Of a stretch of 37,500 bases of DNA, positions 25,267 to 36,106 are shown piece after piece. Positions within the stretch are counted from its first letter, which is position 1. Each line of letters starts with the position of its first letter. Made by a program: the position numbers and the translations under genes. Below the pieces are notes generated by a model. That model was not told the origin of the DNA. It searched no databases and saw nothing but the letters and a program-made list of their open reading frames with translations. Origin of the DNA: Penaeus vannamei (Eukaryota; Arthropoda; Malacostraca; Decapoda; Penaeidae). The DNA is taken from NCBI RefSeq assembly GCF_042767895.1, contig NC_091549.1, forward strand, positions 36,460,877-36,498,376, read 5' to 3'.

Positions 25267-25893
25267 TTGCAAGAAAGTCCCTCCGGACGACAGCATAAAA
25301 AATGGGTGGGTTGGAGATGGGATTGCAGGAGGGTTGGACGTAATAACCTTCTCGCTCCACCTCACCCTTCCCCTCGGCCATCACCCACCCCTTTCATCCT
25401 CGCGCACCCTCTCTCGCAGTCGTCTTCCGCCCCTGCCACCCTTCCGCACCCCTCCCCACGGTCGTCTCCCGCCCCTGCCACCCTTCCGCACCCCTCCCAA
25501 CGGTCGTCTTCCGCCCCTGCCACCCTTCCGCACCCCTCCCCACGGTCGTCTCCCGCCCCTGCCACCCTTCCGCACTCCTCCCCACGGTCGTCTTCCGCTC
25601 CTGCCACCCTTTCGCACCCCTCCCCATGGTCGTCTTCCGCCCCTGCCACTCTTCCGCACCCCTCCCCACGGTCGTCTTCCGCCCCTGCCACCCTAGCGGA
25701 GCCTTCCTCTCACGCCGAATCGCGTCCGGAGATTGGCTCGACGTCGCGAGTGTTGACTGAGGGGGATCTGATCTCGCCCACGGTAAACGTCCCGCCCAAA
25801 TCCTCTTCAGCGGCCGCCGGCGAACGTGTACATAGCGTAGCCCGCTGGAACGGCCTCCTAAGTTGCGCTGTTATGGTGACGAAATTTAATTAA
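25267..25893 (+). other. Long open frame over a 42-bp repeat; coding status unknown
   Basis: Open frame of 208 codons. Its centre is a 14-residue repeat (SSAPATLPHPSPRS type) dictated by the minisatellite; the flanks are non-repetitive and CpG-rich. Because the unit is 42 bp, all frames stay open, including three minus-strand ones, so openness is not evidence of coding. No signal peptide, domain or splice support is visible. It is probably non-coding. Confidence 0.15.
25419..25705. repeat. 42-bp minisatellite, seven copies with exact spacing
   Basis: GTCGTCTYCCGCYCCTGCCA begins at 25419, 25461, 25503, 25545, 25587, 25629 and 25671, always 42 bp apart with no indels. The copies differ by scattered substitutions such as TCCC/TTCC and CACGG/CATGG. 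Confidence 0.97.
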
Positions 25894-26035
25894 TGGAAGC
25901 CGCGTGGTGTCACTCGGCTGTGCTCGGGACATCGTGGTGTTAGCGTGCTGTGGTACTCAGGCGTGTAGTAGGTGGCAGTTTATTACAAGACTGGAACTTC
26001 TTTTGCGAAGTTACGGACGAAAGAAGTCATCAGCT
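25706..26035. promoter_or_regulatory. CpG-rich unique stretch with CCAAT and GC-box motifs (tentative)
   Basis: On the minus strand AGCCAATC (25738-25731) and GGGCGGG (25797-25791) lie about 55 bp apart in CpG-rich DNA that includes GCGGCCGC near 25811. Such pairing is common in proximal promoters, but no TATA box, initiator or linked exon could be shown. Confidence 0.2.
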
Positions 26036-26039
26036 GTCT

Positions 26040-26156
26040 GACTATCTCTGTCTGTCTGTCTGTCTCTTATTATCTCTTCCTCTCTCTGTTTGTCTGACTT
26101 TCTCTCTATCTGCCTGTTTGTCTGTCTGTCTATGTCTCTCTCTCTCTCTCCCTCTC

Positions 26157-26187
<31 letters not shown>

Positions 26188-26300
26188 TTCTCTCTCTCTC
26201 TGTCTCTGTCTCTTTCTCTCTCTCCCTCCCTCTCTCCCTCTCTCCCTCCCTCCCTCACTTCCCCTTTCCACCTCCCCCTTCCCCCTCCCTCTCCATCTCT
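26040..26300. repeat. (TCTG)n/(CT)n imperfect pyrimidine repeat
   Basis: CTGTCTGT blocks at 26050-26070 and 26158-26187 within CT-rich sequence ending in CCCTCC runs. Confidence 0.93.
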
Positions 26301-26454
26301 CGGGAGTAAAAGAGGCTCCACAACAACACCTAATCCAACATCCTCTTGCTAGCTTACCTCCGTGGATCTTGCATGGGATAAGGCCCAGGTACTCCCGTGA
26401 TCTTTATGGATATTCGGTCGGAGTGAATGAAAAGGAAACCCATGAGCGAAAGGG

Positions 26455-26775
26455 GTGGGGGATAAAGGAGGATGAGGTGGAGGAAGAGGATGAGGAGGAA
26501 GATTGAGGAGGAGGAGTAAGACGATGATGATGAGGAGGATGAGGATGAGGATGAGGAGGAGGGGGAGGAAGAGGAGGAGGGGAGAAAAAGGAGGATGAGG
26601 ATGAGGAGGATAATGATGATAAGAAGAAGAAGAAGAAGAAGGAGAAAAAGAAGCAGAATAAGAATAAGAAAAAAATAAGGAAGATGAGAAGGATGAAGAA
26701 GAAGAAGAAGTAGAAGGAAGAAGAGGACGAGGAAGAGGAAAAGGAGGAGGAGGAGGAGGAGGAGAGCTAAATAAG
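26455..26775. repeat. GAG/GAA polypurine tract
   Basis: The plus strand is almost wholly purine with GAGGAT, GAAGAA and GGAGGA units. Confidence 0.94.
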
Positions 26776-27900
26776 TCTGAAGAGGAGAGGGGCAGGACGG
26801 GGTATGGGGAAAATAGCGTTGGCGAAATAAATAGATTCGAAGGGTGAGGGAAAAGAGAAAGGAAAGGAGGGGCGGATAGACAAGAGAGAGAAGATAAAAG
26901 AATAAGAAGAGGCTGATGGGGAGGGTTATAAAGAATTAATAAGACGAAAACAGAAACGAGGGTAAAGAAAAGGGGGAAGCGAAGACTAGAGGGGAGAAAA
27001 CTTAAAAAAAAAGAAAAAAAAAAAAAGCATCATGGAAAATTATCGTAATGAGGAGTCATTTACTCAGGAAACGAGAAATTATTTTCATGAAATACTGAAG
27101 AATAAAGTAAAACTAACCAACACAGAAGTGATACACGCGAAAAATACAATGTCATTCTGTCCCCCTCCCTCTCTCCCTTCCCCCTACCTCTCTCTATCCC
27201 CCATCCCTCTCCTTCCAACAACATAAGCCAGAGAAAAAGAAACCTGATAAAATTGGTTGCAAAATAACACAGAAGAAACAAACTTCAAGAAGCACTTGGT
27301 CCTGCTATCTGACGGAGAGGACGAGACGAAAAGAAGTTCGCTTGAGATGCTAAACTTCTCGACGTTAATATGAACAAAGCCTTGAGTTTTGGCCTCGGCC
27401 GTCCAAAAATATGGCAGAGAGAGAAAAAAAATACAAAATGAGGAGAGAAGGAGAGAGAGGGAGAGAGAGAAAGAGGAGAAGGACGAGAAAGGTATAATTA
27501 GACAGAGAGATATAATTAGATAGATAGATAGAGATGGAGAGGGAGAGGGAATGGAAGAGGGAAATGGGAAGGGAAGCGGGCAGGGAAAGGGAAAGGGAGA
27601 GGGAGAGACAGAGAATTAGAGAAAATTGTGAAATGCATTCTATACAATTAAGAAAAAAATAGAAAGAAATAATAAATATGTGCAGAATACAGGTGGAAGA
27701 AAAATGTGTACAATGCACAAGGGAAGGAAAAAATCATACCTAAAGGGAGAGGAAAGTGAATGGAATGCACAGTGACAAAAAGGAAACAAAAGATAAGAGA
27801 AAAAAGTGTAATGCACAAAAGGAAAGAGAAATGCGCAGAATGCGATGAGGGGAAGAAAACTGTGAAGAATGCGGGAAGAGAGACAGAAAGCAAATTAAAC
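26776..27900. other. Purine-leaning mixed sequence, no gene seen
   Basis: AG-rich stretches at 26830-27030 and 27410-27640 alternate with ordinary DNA. Confidence 0.5.
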
Positions 27901-27904
27901 TAGT

Positions 27905-28430
27905 AAACAGAAATCGGAGTAGAAGGAAAAGAAGGAGAGAGGGGGAGAAAGAGGAGGAAGAAGAAAGGAGGAGGAGGAGGAAGAGGAAAAGGAGGAGGAG
28001 GAGGAAGAGAAAGAGAAGGAGGAAATCGGAGTAGAACGAGAAGGAAGAAGATTGGGAGGTAGAGGATGGAGAAAGAGGACGAGGAGGAGGAAAAGGTGGA
28101 AGAGGAAGAGGAGGATATCGGAGTAGAAGGAGTAGAAAGAATAAAAAAAAGAAGAAGAGGAGGAGGAGGAGGAGGAGGAAGAGGTAGAAGAAAAGGAGAA
28201 GGAGGACGAGGTAAAGGAGGGAGAGGAAGAGGAGGGAGAGGAAGAGGAAAAGGAGGAGGAGGAAGAAGAGGAGAAGAAACAGGAAGAGGAAAAGGAGGTG
28301 GAGGTGGAGGAGAAGGAGGAGGAAAAGGAGGTGAAGGCGTAGGAAGAATAGGAAAAGGAAGAGAAGGAGAAGGGGGAGGAGGAAGAGGAAGAGAAGGAGG
28401 AGGGGAGGAGGAAAGAAAGGGAGGAGAGAG
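27905..28430. repeat. GGA/GAA polypurine tract, 0.5 kb
   Basis: The plus strand is nearly pure A/G with GGAGGAGGAAGAG-type units. A degenerate longer unit (GGAGTAGAA near 27917, 28028, 28121) recurs. The minus-strand Ser/Leu/Pro ORFs are compositional. Confidence 0.95.
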
Positions 28431-28750
28431 AAATAAACAAACAAACAAAAAAACACAACCAAACATGAACAACCAAGCATAATCTTGAGAAAAAATCTTT
28501 CGAACAACATACAGGCTTTTTCTACCCAATTCACTATCTCCCCACGTCTTGTTTTTTTCTGCCTCTCTCTATCTCCCTTTCACACTCCCGTCTACGTATC
28601 TTTGCCTGTCCGCCTGTCTATCTGTCTTTTTCTTTGGTCCCTATCTTTCTATCCCTTCCCCTATTTCCTTCTCTTCCATCTTCATTCCCTTCATCTGTTC
28701 TCCCTTTCCCTTTTTACTTCCGACGCGAAGAAAATGCAAAAAGAGGGAGT
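28431..28750. other. Pyrimidine-leaning spacer, no gene seen
   Basis: CT-rich mixed sequence between the polypurine tract and the 68-bp minisatellite. Confidence 0.5.
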
Positions 28751-28754
28751 CTGG

Positions 28755-29085
28755 AAAGGGTGAGTTGGCAGGGGAATAGGGCTGGCAGGGAGATGAGGTG
28801 GCAGGGTGAAGAGGTTACAGGGAGATGATGCTAGAAGTTAGAAAACGCTGATAGGGAGAGGAGGCTGTCAGGTAGAAAAGACTGGAAGGGAAAGGAAGCT
28901 GACTGGGAGATAAAACTGACAGGGAGAGGAGGCTGTCAGGTAGAAGATACAGGAAAGGGAAGGTAGCTGACAGGGAGATAAAACTGACAGGGAGAGTAAT
29001 TTGTCAGGTAGAAGATACAGGCAGGGAAAGGTGGCTGACAGGGAGATAAAGCTGGCAGGGAGAGTAGACTGGCAAGGTAGAGAGC
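28755..29085. repeat. 68-bp minisatellite built on a CAGGGAGA sub-repeat
   Basis: TGTCAGGTAGAA starts copies at 28866, 28934 and 29002, and a diverged TGGCAAGGTAGA at 29070, each 68 bp apart. Each unit contains two to three CTGRCAGGGAGATAAA-like sub-repeats; simpler ones occupy 28755-28860. Confidence 0.93.
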
Positions 29086-29975
29086 CGTAGAGAGAAAGCG
29101 AGAGAGGAGCCGCACCTTGGGTCTCCTCACAAACGGCTGCGCTTCCCAACGATAAAGTTTTAATTAATTTTGCAATTTCGTCTGCCTGAAACCCGTTTGT
29201 TGAAACTGCAATTGTGATTTTTTTTTATTGTTTTGATTTATGTGACGTCACGTCTCTTATTTCTTCTATTTTGTTTTCCCAAATTGCTGTGAACGAAACT
29301 ACATCACAATTACCCCCGGTTTCTATAATAAAGACAATTATAAAGAAGAAAATAGTATCAAATTTTATATACAAATTATAGTACTTGGTTCAATAGGATA
29401 TAAGTCCGATAGGCGGGGGTGGAGGGGGGGGGGGCATCCATACTTTTAAAGTACAGAAGTTCGAAACCAAGGAATCCAATCCATTATATTCCTCTGTGGA
29501 ACTTATGCTCAAAGAGACTCCAGGGGCTATTCTGGTGGAAATAACAGACTCCTCACAACTCCTTTAAATGAGGTTGAATTCTATTTCGTATGTGACAAAC
29601 CCCGCACAAAAAGGGATCAGCTTTGATGATCATTGTGTTTGCAAACAATATATGGATTTGAAAGGAGTAAACTTTCCGAGATTCTATATAGTTATAAATC
29701 CGTAAAAAAAGAAAATCAAATCTTTGGTGATTATAGTGATTCGTCCTAATAATTCCCGTAAAAGCTAATAAACCAACAGCCAGAAATCTCGCTACAAATC
29801 CACCACAAAACAGGAGAAGGTCAATCGAGGTCTTGACCCCCAAACTTTACAAGATAAGGAGGAAATTCGTCATTACAGGATCAGCACTAATACCCTTCCT
29901 TCATGAACCTAACAAAAGAAGTTAGCTAGAGAAGTTACCTTGGGGACAGATAGGAAGTTATGAGAGAAAGCGGGA
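29086..29975. other. Unique sequence, no gene seen
   Basis: AT-rich apart from the G-rich run at 29414-29434. A 96-residue minus-strand open frame (29553-29843) has no recognisable feature. Confidence 0.5.
29414..29434 (+). other. G-run with quadruplex potential
   Basis: G5, then TGGA, then about G11. It could fold as a G-quadruplex on the plus strand. Confidence 0.5.
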
Positions 29976-29977
29976 AT

Positions 29978-30385
29978 CATTGCAGGACACAGGGGAGAAG
30001 GGTAATTTAGGGGAAAACCATTGTAGGACACCTGGGGAGAAGGGAAATTTAGGGGAAATTCATTGTAGGATATGGGGGAGAAGCGAAAATTAGGGGAAAA
30101 TCATTGTAGGGCACAGAGGGGAAGGGAAATTTAGGGGAAAATCATTGTAGGACACGGGGGTGAAGGGAAAATTAGGGGAAAATCATTGTAGGATATGGTG
30201 GAGAAGCGAAAATTAGGGGAAAATCATTGTAGGGCACAGAGGAGAAGGGAAAAATCATTGTAGGACACGGGGGTGAAGGGAAAATTAGGGGAAAATCATT
30301 GTAGGACACGGGGGGCCAAGGTAAAATTAGGGGATAATCATTGCAGAACACGGGGGAATTAGGGGGGAAATGAGGGTAAAATTAT
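29978..30385. repeat. 41-bp minisatellite, ten copies, with a 123-bp higher-order unit
   Basis: CATTG(T/C)AGG begins at 29978, 30019, 30061, 30102, 30143, 30184, 30225, 30256, 30297 and 30339. Spacing is 41-42 bp except one copy shortened to 31 bp. Variants GGATATGG, GGGCACAGA and GGACACGGGGGTGA occur in that order twice (30061-30183 and 30184-30296). Confidence 0.96.
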
Positions 30386-31210
30386 ATTTCTGACCTGAGG
30401 TGGAAGGGCACTGCAGCTCAGGACGTTAGGAGAGACGGAGAAAGATTAGAAAGATGGAATGCGAGAAGGAGAATAAGAGAAAGAAAATGAGTAAGAGGAG
30501 GAAGAAAATGAATGATGAAAAAAGCTCAGCTTGTTCTACCCGCAGCAGCTCTCCCATTACACAACTATCTGCAATCTTTGCATGACAGCGCTGTCCCTGC
30601 AACGCTTTCAAAGAAGCAGGTCTCCCCATCCCCCCTGTCGACACTTTGTGCAACCACGACCTGGCGGGGATTCCGCTATGCAAAGAAATGAATTCCTGCA
30701 CTATTGCAACTTCTTCCATTTGCATCTGAATTGTGAAAGTTCCAAAGAAACTTTTATTGCAAAGCCTCTCACCCTTTGTCCCCTCCATTGCACAGTCATG
30801 AGGAAGTTGCATGGAATCCCCCTCCATCCCCCTCCCGTTCTACTCCAACGGGGTCTCTTCATTGGCCATCTCTGGCGTCTGCTCCCCTCTTCCATTTCGC
30901 CGCCTCTTCGGAAAAAGGAAAAAAAAGTTCCCTTAATATAGTCCCATTTCACGCCTTTCACTCTGGCGTCAGCATTACGCATTCCACTTCATCGGCCTTG
31001 CCTTTCACCAGTCCACTTTAGCTCCACCCTTCGGCCCACTATTCCATCTGCACTTCATCCTTCTCCCGCAATCCATTCCTCTCTGCGCACCACATCACCC
31101 TTCTTCCACACGCCACTCCACACCTTTATCTTCCCCGTCTCTTCCACCTCCCAGGCTCCACGCCCTCAAGGGAAACATTTACTGTTACCTCTGCTTTAGT
31201 CTACGATCCC
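30386..31210. other. Unique sequence with POU-like motifs, no gene recognised
   Basis: Balanced composition with open frames on both strands at 30426-30941 that overlap each other. No domain was recognised. TTTGCAT 30577-30583, ATGCAAAG 30678-30685 and ATTTGCAT 30718-30725 resemble POU-factor sites. Confidence 0.4.
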
Positions 31211-31259
31211 GCTTGAACCTTCAGTCTCGCCATCATCGTCTTCATCAACCTCTGCAAAT

Positions 31260-32190
31260 TTCCCGCTCGCAAAAAACTATCCTTTCTTTTAGCGCCATCT
31301 CGTCCCCTGTCCTTCTCGCCTCTTCCCTTGCTATCATCGTTCCCCCCGTCTTCTTTCTTCCTATCTCTGTCTACTGCTTGTCTCTTATCCCTGTTCTGCC
31401 TCTTCGGTCTCTCTTCTCTCCCGCTTCACATCTATATTTCCTCACTCTCTCCCTTCTCTTACTTTATCTCTTCTCCACTTCCTCTTTTTTCTTCTCCCTC
31501 CCTTTTTCCGCCCTCTTATTCTCCCCTTTCTATTACCTCATCTGTTCCCCACTCTCCCATCCTCTTCTCTTCCTCGCGCCATCCCTTCTCCACCTCCTCA
31601 TTCTATCTATCTTTACTCCTAACATCTTCTTCAACCTCATCAAGCTTTTCCTCCCTCTTGCCTCAACTCTTCCCCACCTCCTCCTTCTCTCCCAACTCCC
31701 CTCCTCATCTCTTCCCTCCCCTTTCCCCCTACTCTCTTCCCCCCTTCCTTCTCTTCCTCCCCACCTCCCCCCTTGTCCCTCCTTCCTCACAGAGATTTCG
31801 TTCGTTTCCGAATCACCCAATTCAGCTTCGGATCCCACTGAATTTCGGACGGGCTCAATGACGCCGTCAGTCCCACCGATCAGGCTCCGTTATTGCATCA
31901 GCGACTGGTGCCGCCACGTCTCAGTCCTACCTCTTCTGCTCGCGTTTCTCTTGTTTTTTTCTTTGTCTGTCTACTTTATTTCGATTCTATACTCGCCTTT
32001 ATACTTGTGATCGTCTTTTTTCTGTCTTTAATCTGGTATTTTCCATTCGTCATCCCGTCCTTCATCTTTTCACGCCTACACTGCTTTCCCTTATTCCGGC
32101 TCTATTTTCCCTAATCTTCTTCTACCCTCCGACTATATTCCTCATTCCATCCCCTTCCCCTCCTCCTTTATTCTCGCCCTCTATGAAAAT
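31260..32190. repeat. Polypyrimidine-rich stretch
   Basis: CT-rich plus strand, less pure than the 20.8-21.8 kb tract; no clean repeat period seen. The 265-residue ORF is compositional. Confidence 0.8.
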
Positions 32191-32489
32191 CAATAACGGC
32201 GGTGCCCATAACTGATCTCAAGTATCCAATAATATCATGGGATAAAACGGTTCCCGATGGCACGCGCAGGGCAGGTGTGGTCCCCCTTTCCTCTTCGGAA
32301 AAAAATGACCACAGGCTAATATTACGTCTGGGTCTATATCACAGGTGCCTCTGCGCTGCCCCGAAGCCTCCTGGTGCCTATCCATTCGCGTGGGATCCTT
32401 CGCGTGTATTTCGGGGCATGGCGTTCGAATATCATCACCGTTAGTCCGCGTCGCTGCTCGCTGTCTCCGTTTTCTCTCGCTTTCTGTGT
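32191..32489. other. Unique sequence, no gene seen
   Basis: Balanced, moderately CpG-rich; nothing recognised. Confidence 0.5.
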
Positions 32490-32738
32490 TTGTTCTTCTC
32501 TCTCTCTCTCTCTCTTTCTTTGTCTCTGTTCACTCTCCTTCTCCCCCTGTCTCTCTCTCTTTCTTTGTCTCTGTTCACTCTCCTCCCCCCCCCCCCTTCT
32601 CTCTCTTTCTCTTTCTTTGACTGTGTTCACTTTCCTTCTCCCCCCTCTCTCTCTCTCTTTCTTTGTCTCTGTTCACTCTCCTTCTCTCCCCCCCCCTCTC
32701 TCTCTCCTGTCTCTCTTTCCCTCTCTCCCTCTCTCTGG
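32490..32738. repeat. CT-rich repeat with 45-52 bp units
   Basis: TCTTTCTTTGTCTCTGTTCA marks units with GTTCAC at 32528, 32573, 32625 and 32671, separated by CT and C homopolymer runs of variable length. Confidence 0.92.
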
Positions 32739-33485
32739 ATCCTGGACTATCATTGTCATAGCTGGACACGTCTCTTCATAGGCTCGCTTCACTCCATTAG
32801 GCCTATCATCGGTCGCCTCCAAAGGTTTTCCAATACCTCAGTCCCGTCGCGGATGTGTCCATAATGACAGATACCTGAATACTGCCTCCACCGAGCTCAT
32901 AGGATCACGCGAATACTGAATATCCAATACCCTCTTATCAAATAGGAAAATGCATTATGGAATCTAATCATCTTCCCCGTTCAAGACCCACAACAACACC
33001 CCCCTCCAACCCAAGCCCCCCCAGACCACCACGCACGACCTGTTCAGCTCACAACACCAACTCAATAGTGCATAGCCAAGTTAACCCGGGCCAAAGGCGA
33101 GCGTGGCCTTTCACCCTTATTGCCCCCTGGGTGAAGGACCAGAATAGCGCGTGTTTCAACGGCCCTCTCACTTCACGGCAGGGGATCTATCTTTCTTGTT
33201 ATTATCCATTTTCTTTTCTTCTGTTATCTCTCTCTCTCTGTCTCTGTCTCCCCCTTCTCTCTCTTTTTCTTTTTCTTACCCTCAGTTTTCCCCTTTCTCC
33301 CTCCTCTTTGCACCCCCCATCTCTCTCATAACTCTTGTTATCTTAACAAACCTCCACACCCTGTATTTACCGGCCTTGCTTATCGTCTCCTTTCTCTCTC
33401 TCTCTCTCTCTCTCCCTTTCCATCTTCCTCTTCCCTACAATACCCATTCCTACTTCACCTTCTTCCATCCCCCCAACCTCACCCC
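32739..33485. other. Unique then CT-rich sequence, no gene seen
   Basis: Unique to 33190, then pyrimidine-rich. Confidence 0.5.
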
Positions 33486-33800
33486 AATCCTCCTTAACAT
33501 CCCCATCTCTCCATCCTTTCTCCCTCCCCAAATCCTCCTCAACACCCCCCTCCCCCCATCCTCCTTAACATCCCCCTCCCCCATCCTTTCTCCCTCCCCC
33601 AATCCTCCTTAACACCCCCTCCCCCCATCCTCCTTAACACCCCCTCCCCCCATCCTCCTTAACACCCCCTCCCCCAATCCTCCTTAACACCCCCCTCTCC
33701 CCATCCTCCTTAACACTCCCCCAATCCTCCTTAACACCCCCCTCCCCCCATCCTCCTTAACACCCCTTCCCCCAATCCTTTCTCCCTCCCCCAATCCTCT
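33486..33800. repeat. 25-bp C-rich minisatellite
   Basis: ATCCTCCTTAACACCCCCTC units, clearest at 33602, 33627, 33652, 33677, 33703, 33724 and 33750; looser copies begin near 33486. Confidence 0.95.
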
Positions 33801-35180
33801 ACCCACCCCGTCCTGCTGATATAATCTACATAATGAAGTAGATTCGGATGAACGAAAGAACATACGAATTTTATCTTTCGTCTTTCTTCGTCCCCTTTTC
33901 CTCGGCTACGAAGAGAGACAATTGGCGGGGAAAGATAAATATATTCACGCGATAGTTTCTTGTAGAAGAGGTTGCCAATGGCGACGAATTAGCAGCGGAA
34001 AATGAAGAGTGAGGATTATGACAGTGACAACAAGCGCAGACACACATGCACATGTTTTCCCTCGACGAAAAGAAAGATGAAATGCGCAAATGTGACTACA
34101 ATGGAGCACAAAACGAGTGTATCCTTACTAATTTGTTCACATGTCTGACGATAAACTGCAATCAAGTTGAAACCGTTTCATTTTTAACATTTCCTAAACA
34201 CATTTCTGGTCTCATTTCAGAATGTAAACATTTGCCTTTGACCTCGAAGCGGAAAATAGAAAGAAAAAGAAACGCCAACATAGAGAAAAAAGAAAACGGA
34301 AAAGCCAAAGAACAAAGCAAGAAAGAAAAAAGAACCAAGCAAACAACAAAGAAAAAAAAGCAAAAAAAAAAAAAAAAAAAGGCCTAGAAAGGTAAAGAAA
34401 GAAAAAAGAAGCACGCAACAGATCTAAAGAAAACGGGAATAATAAAAAAACTAACGCCGAAACAAGACAAGAAAAAAAGGAAAAAGAACAAAAGACAGAA
34501 AAAGAAAGGAAAACGAGAAAGAGAAAATTAGAAAATTATTTAGCGTGCTATGACATAGGCCGAACCGACCTCCAGTTGCAGCGAATGGCTCACGGAGACA
34601 CTGAGGTTGAAAAATTTAAAAAGCCATTCTTTATCGCCTTCTCTTATCTTCTTGCCTTCTTGTATTCTCTTGTCGTCTTCTTTTATTGCCCTTTTCTTTT
34701 CTCCTCTTCTCACTGTCTTCTCTTATCGTCATATCTTGAAATTTGTCTGGTGGAGTTAACTGGTGTTCGAAATTGTTATTATCGCCGGTTAACCGTCGAG
34801 GTGAACTAACCTTATTTATCACCTCTTACCCAGCAGCAACTTGTGGGCGAATTCTTTATATTCATTGATATTCTAGAACGATTAATTCCTTCCTCGTATG
34901 TCTTCTTGGTGCCATTTATTTAATCTTAGTTGATTTTTGTTTTTGTCTTCCAGGATTCTCACGCATAGGGGAGTTATGGATAAGAAATACATAAACCGTA
35001 AACAAATGAGAAATGTCTGAACTACAGTAATACCGAATTATAAATGGACAAATAAAATAATCACAACGCAAAAGTGAAATAAAATAACGTGTCTATTTGA
35101 AAAAGACAAGAATAACAGATAGCGGGTAACTTTATTCTTTACAGTAGTCTCCTCATTCAAAGCCAATTATTGTCTTCTTT
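33801..35180. other. Mixed sequence, no gene recognised
   Basis: An A-rich purine block (34250-34530) ends a 113-residue plus-strand open frame that is Lys-rich only because of it. The rest is unique. Confidence 0.5.
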
Positions 35181-35184
35181 AATA

Positions 35185-35345
35185 ACCTAATAATAATAAT
35201 AATAGCAATAATGACAATGATAATAATAATAACAATAATAATAATAATAGCAATGATGATGACAATAATAATAATAACAATAATAATAATACTAATAATG
35301 ACATTAATGACAATAACGATAACAATAAAAAAATAATGACGACAA
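35185..35345. repeat. Imperfect AAT array
   Basis: AAT, AAC and GAC triplets, interrupted. Confidence 0.9.
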
Positions 35346-36005
35346 TAATAACAAAAACCAACATCTTCAATAACAATCACAACAATAATCTTTTGTGAAC
35401 GCTCTTTAGTCATGTTCTCCTTTCATAATTTCTATTCTTTCTTGTAAAGATTACCATTTTCATTAATTATTACGATTACCTTTCTGTTGTATTTCATAAT
35501 GCAATCATTCGTCATCATGACTAATCATCACCGAGCGAAAAATGCTTCTTGCATAAGGCTTACTGTTCATTCTACCACATAATCACTCGCCATCCTTTCT
35601 TCTGCAATCCTAACCATCCTCCTTTGCGACCGCTGTATCTTTCAAACGCTTGGAAAACAAAGCAACAATGGCAGACTAATCCCTCCCTTTTCTAAGCTCC
35701 CACGGTCCTATTGTTCCCTTTCGCTGCCTTTATCCCGAGACCTTTGATCAACTCGAATAATGTAGATGCCCTCGCATGGGAAGAAGAAAACGTTTAAAGA
35801 AAAGAAAAGGAAGAAAGGAAGAAAGAAAGAAAAACCTTGGGAGGGGGCAAGAAGGGTGTCCAGTCTGGGAGACCTTTGAACTTTGATCAACTTCGAACTA
35901 ACCTTGAGACTATGGGTCGAAAAGGGGGAAATTCATCCTTACACGGAAAAATGGATTCAAGCTTTAAACAAACCCACACACATATTTCCATATCCACATC
36001 CATCC
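35346..36005. other. Unique sequence with paired TCF-like motifs
   Basis: GAGACCTTTGATCAAC at 35737 and GAGACCTTTGAACTTTGATC at 35869 share a motif. A purine-rich patch lies at 35780-35835. No gene seen. Confidence 0.45.
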
Positions 36006-36006
36006 A

Positions 36007-36011
36007 CGCAC

Positions 36012-36098
<87 letters not shown>
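36007..36098. repeat. (CA)n microsatellite
   Basis: CA repeat with one AA interruption near 36031. Confidence 0.98.

Positions 36099-36106
<8 letters not shown>

Noticed and set aside
30426..30941. Overlapping ORFs on both strands in unique sequence (133, 136 and 93 codons)
   Set aside because: No recognisable domain, mutually overlapping on opposite strands, and no convincing splice sites.
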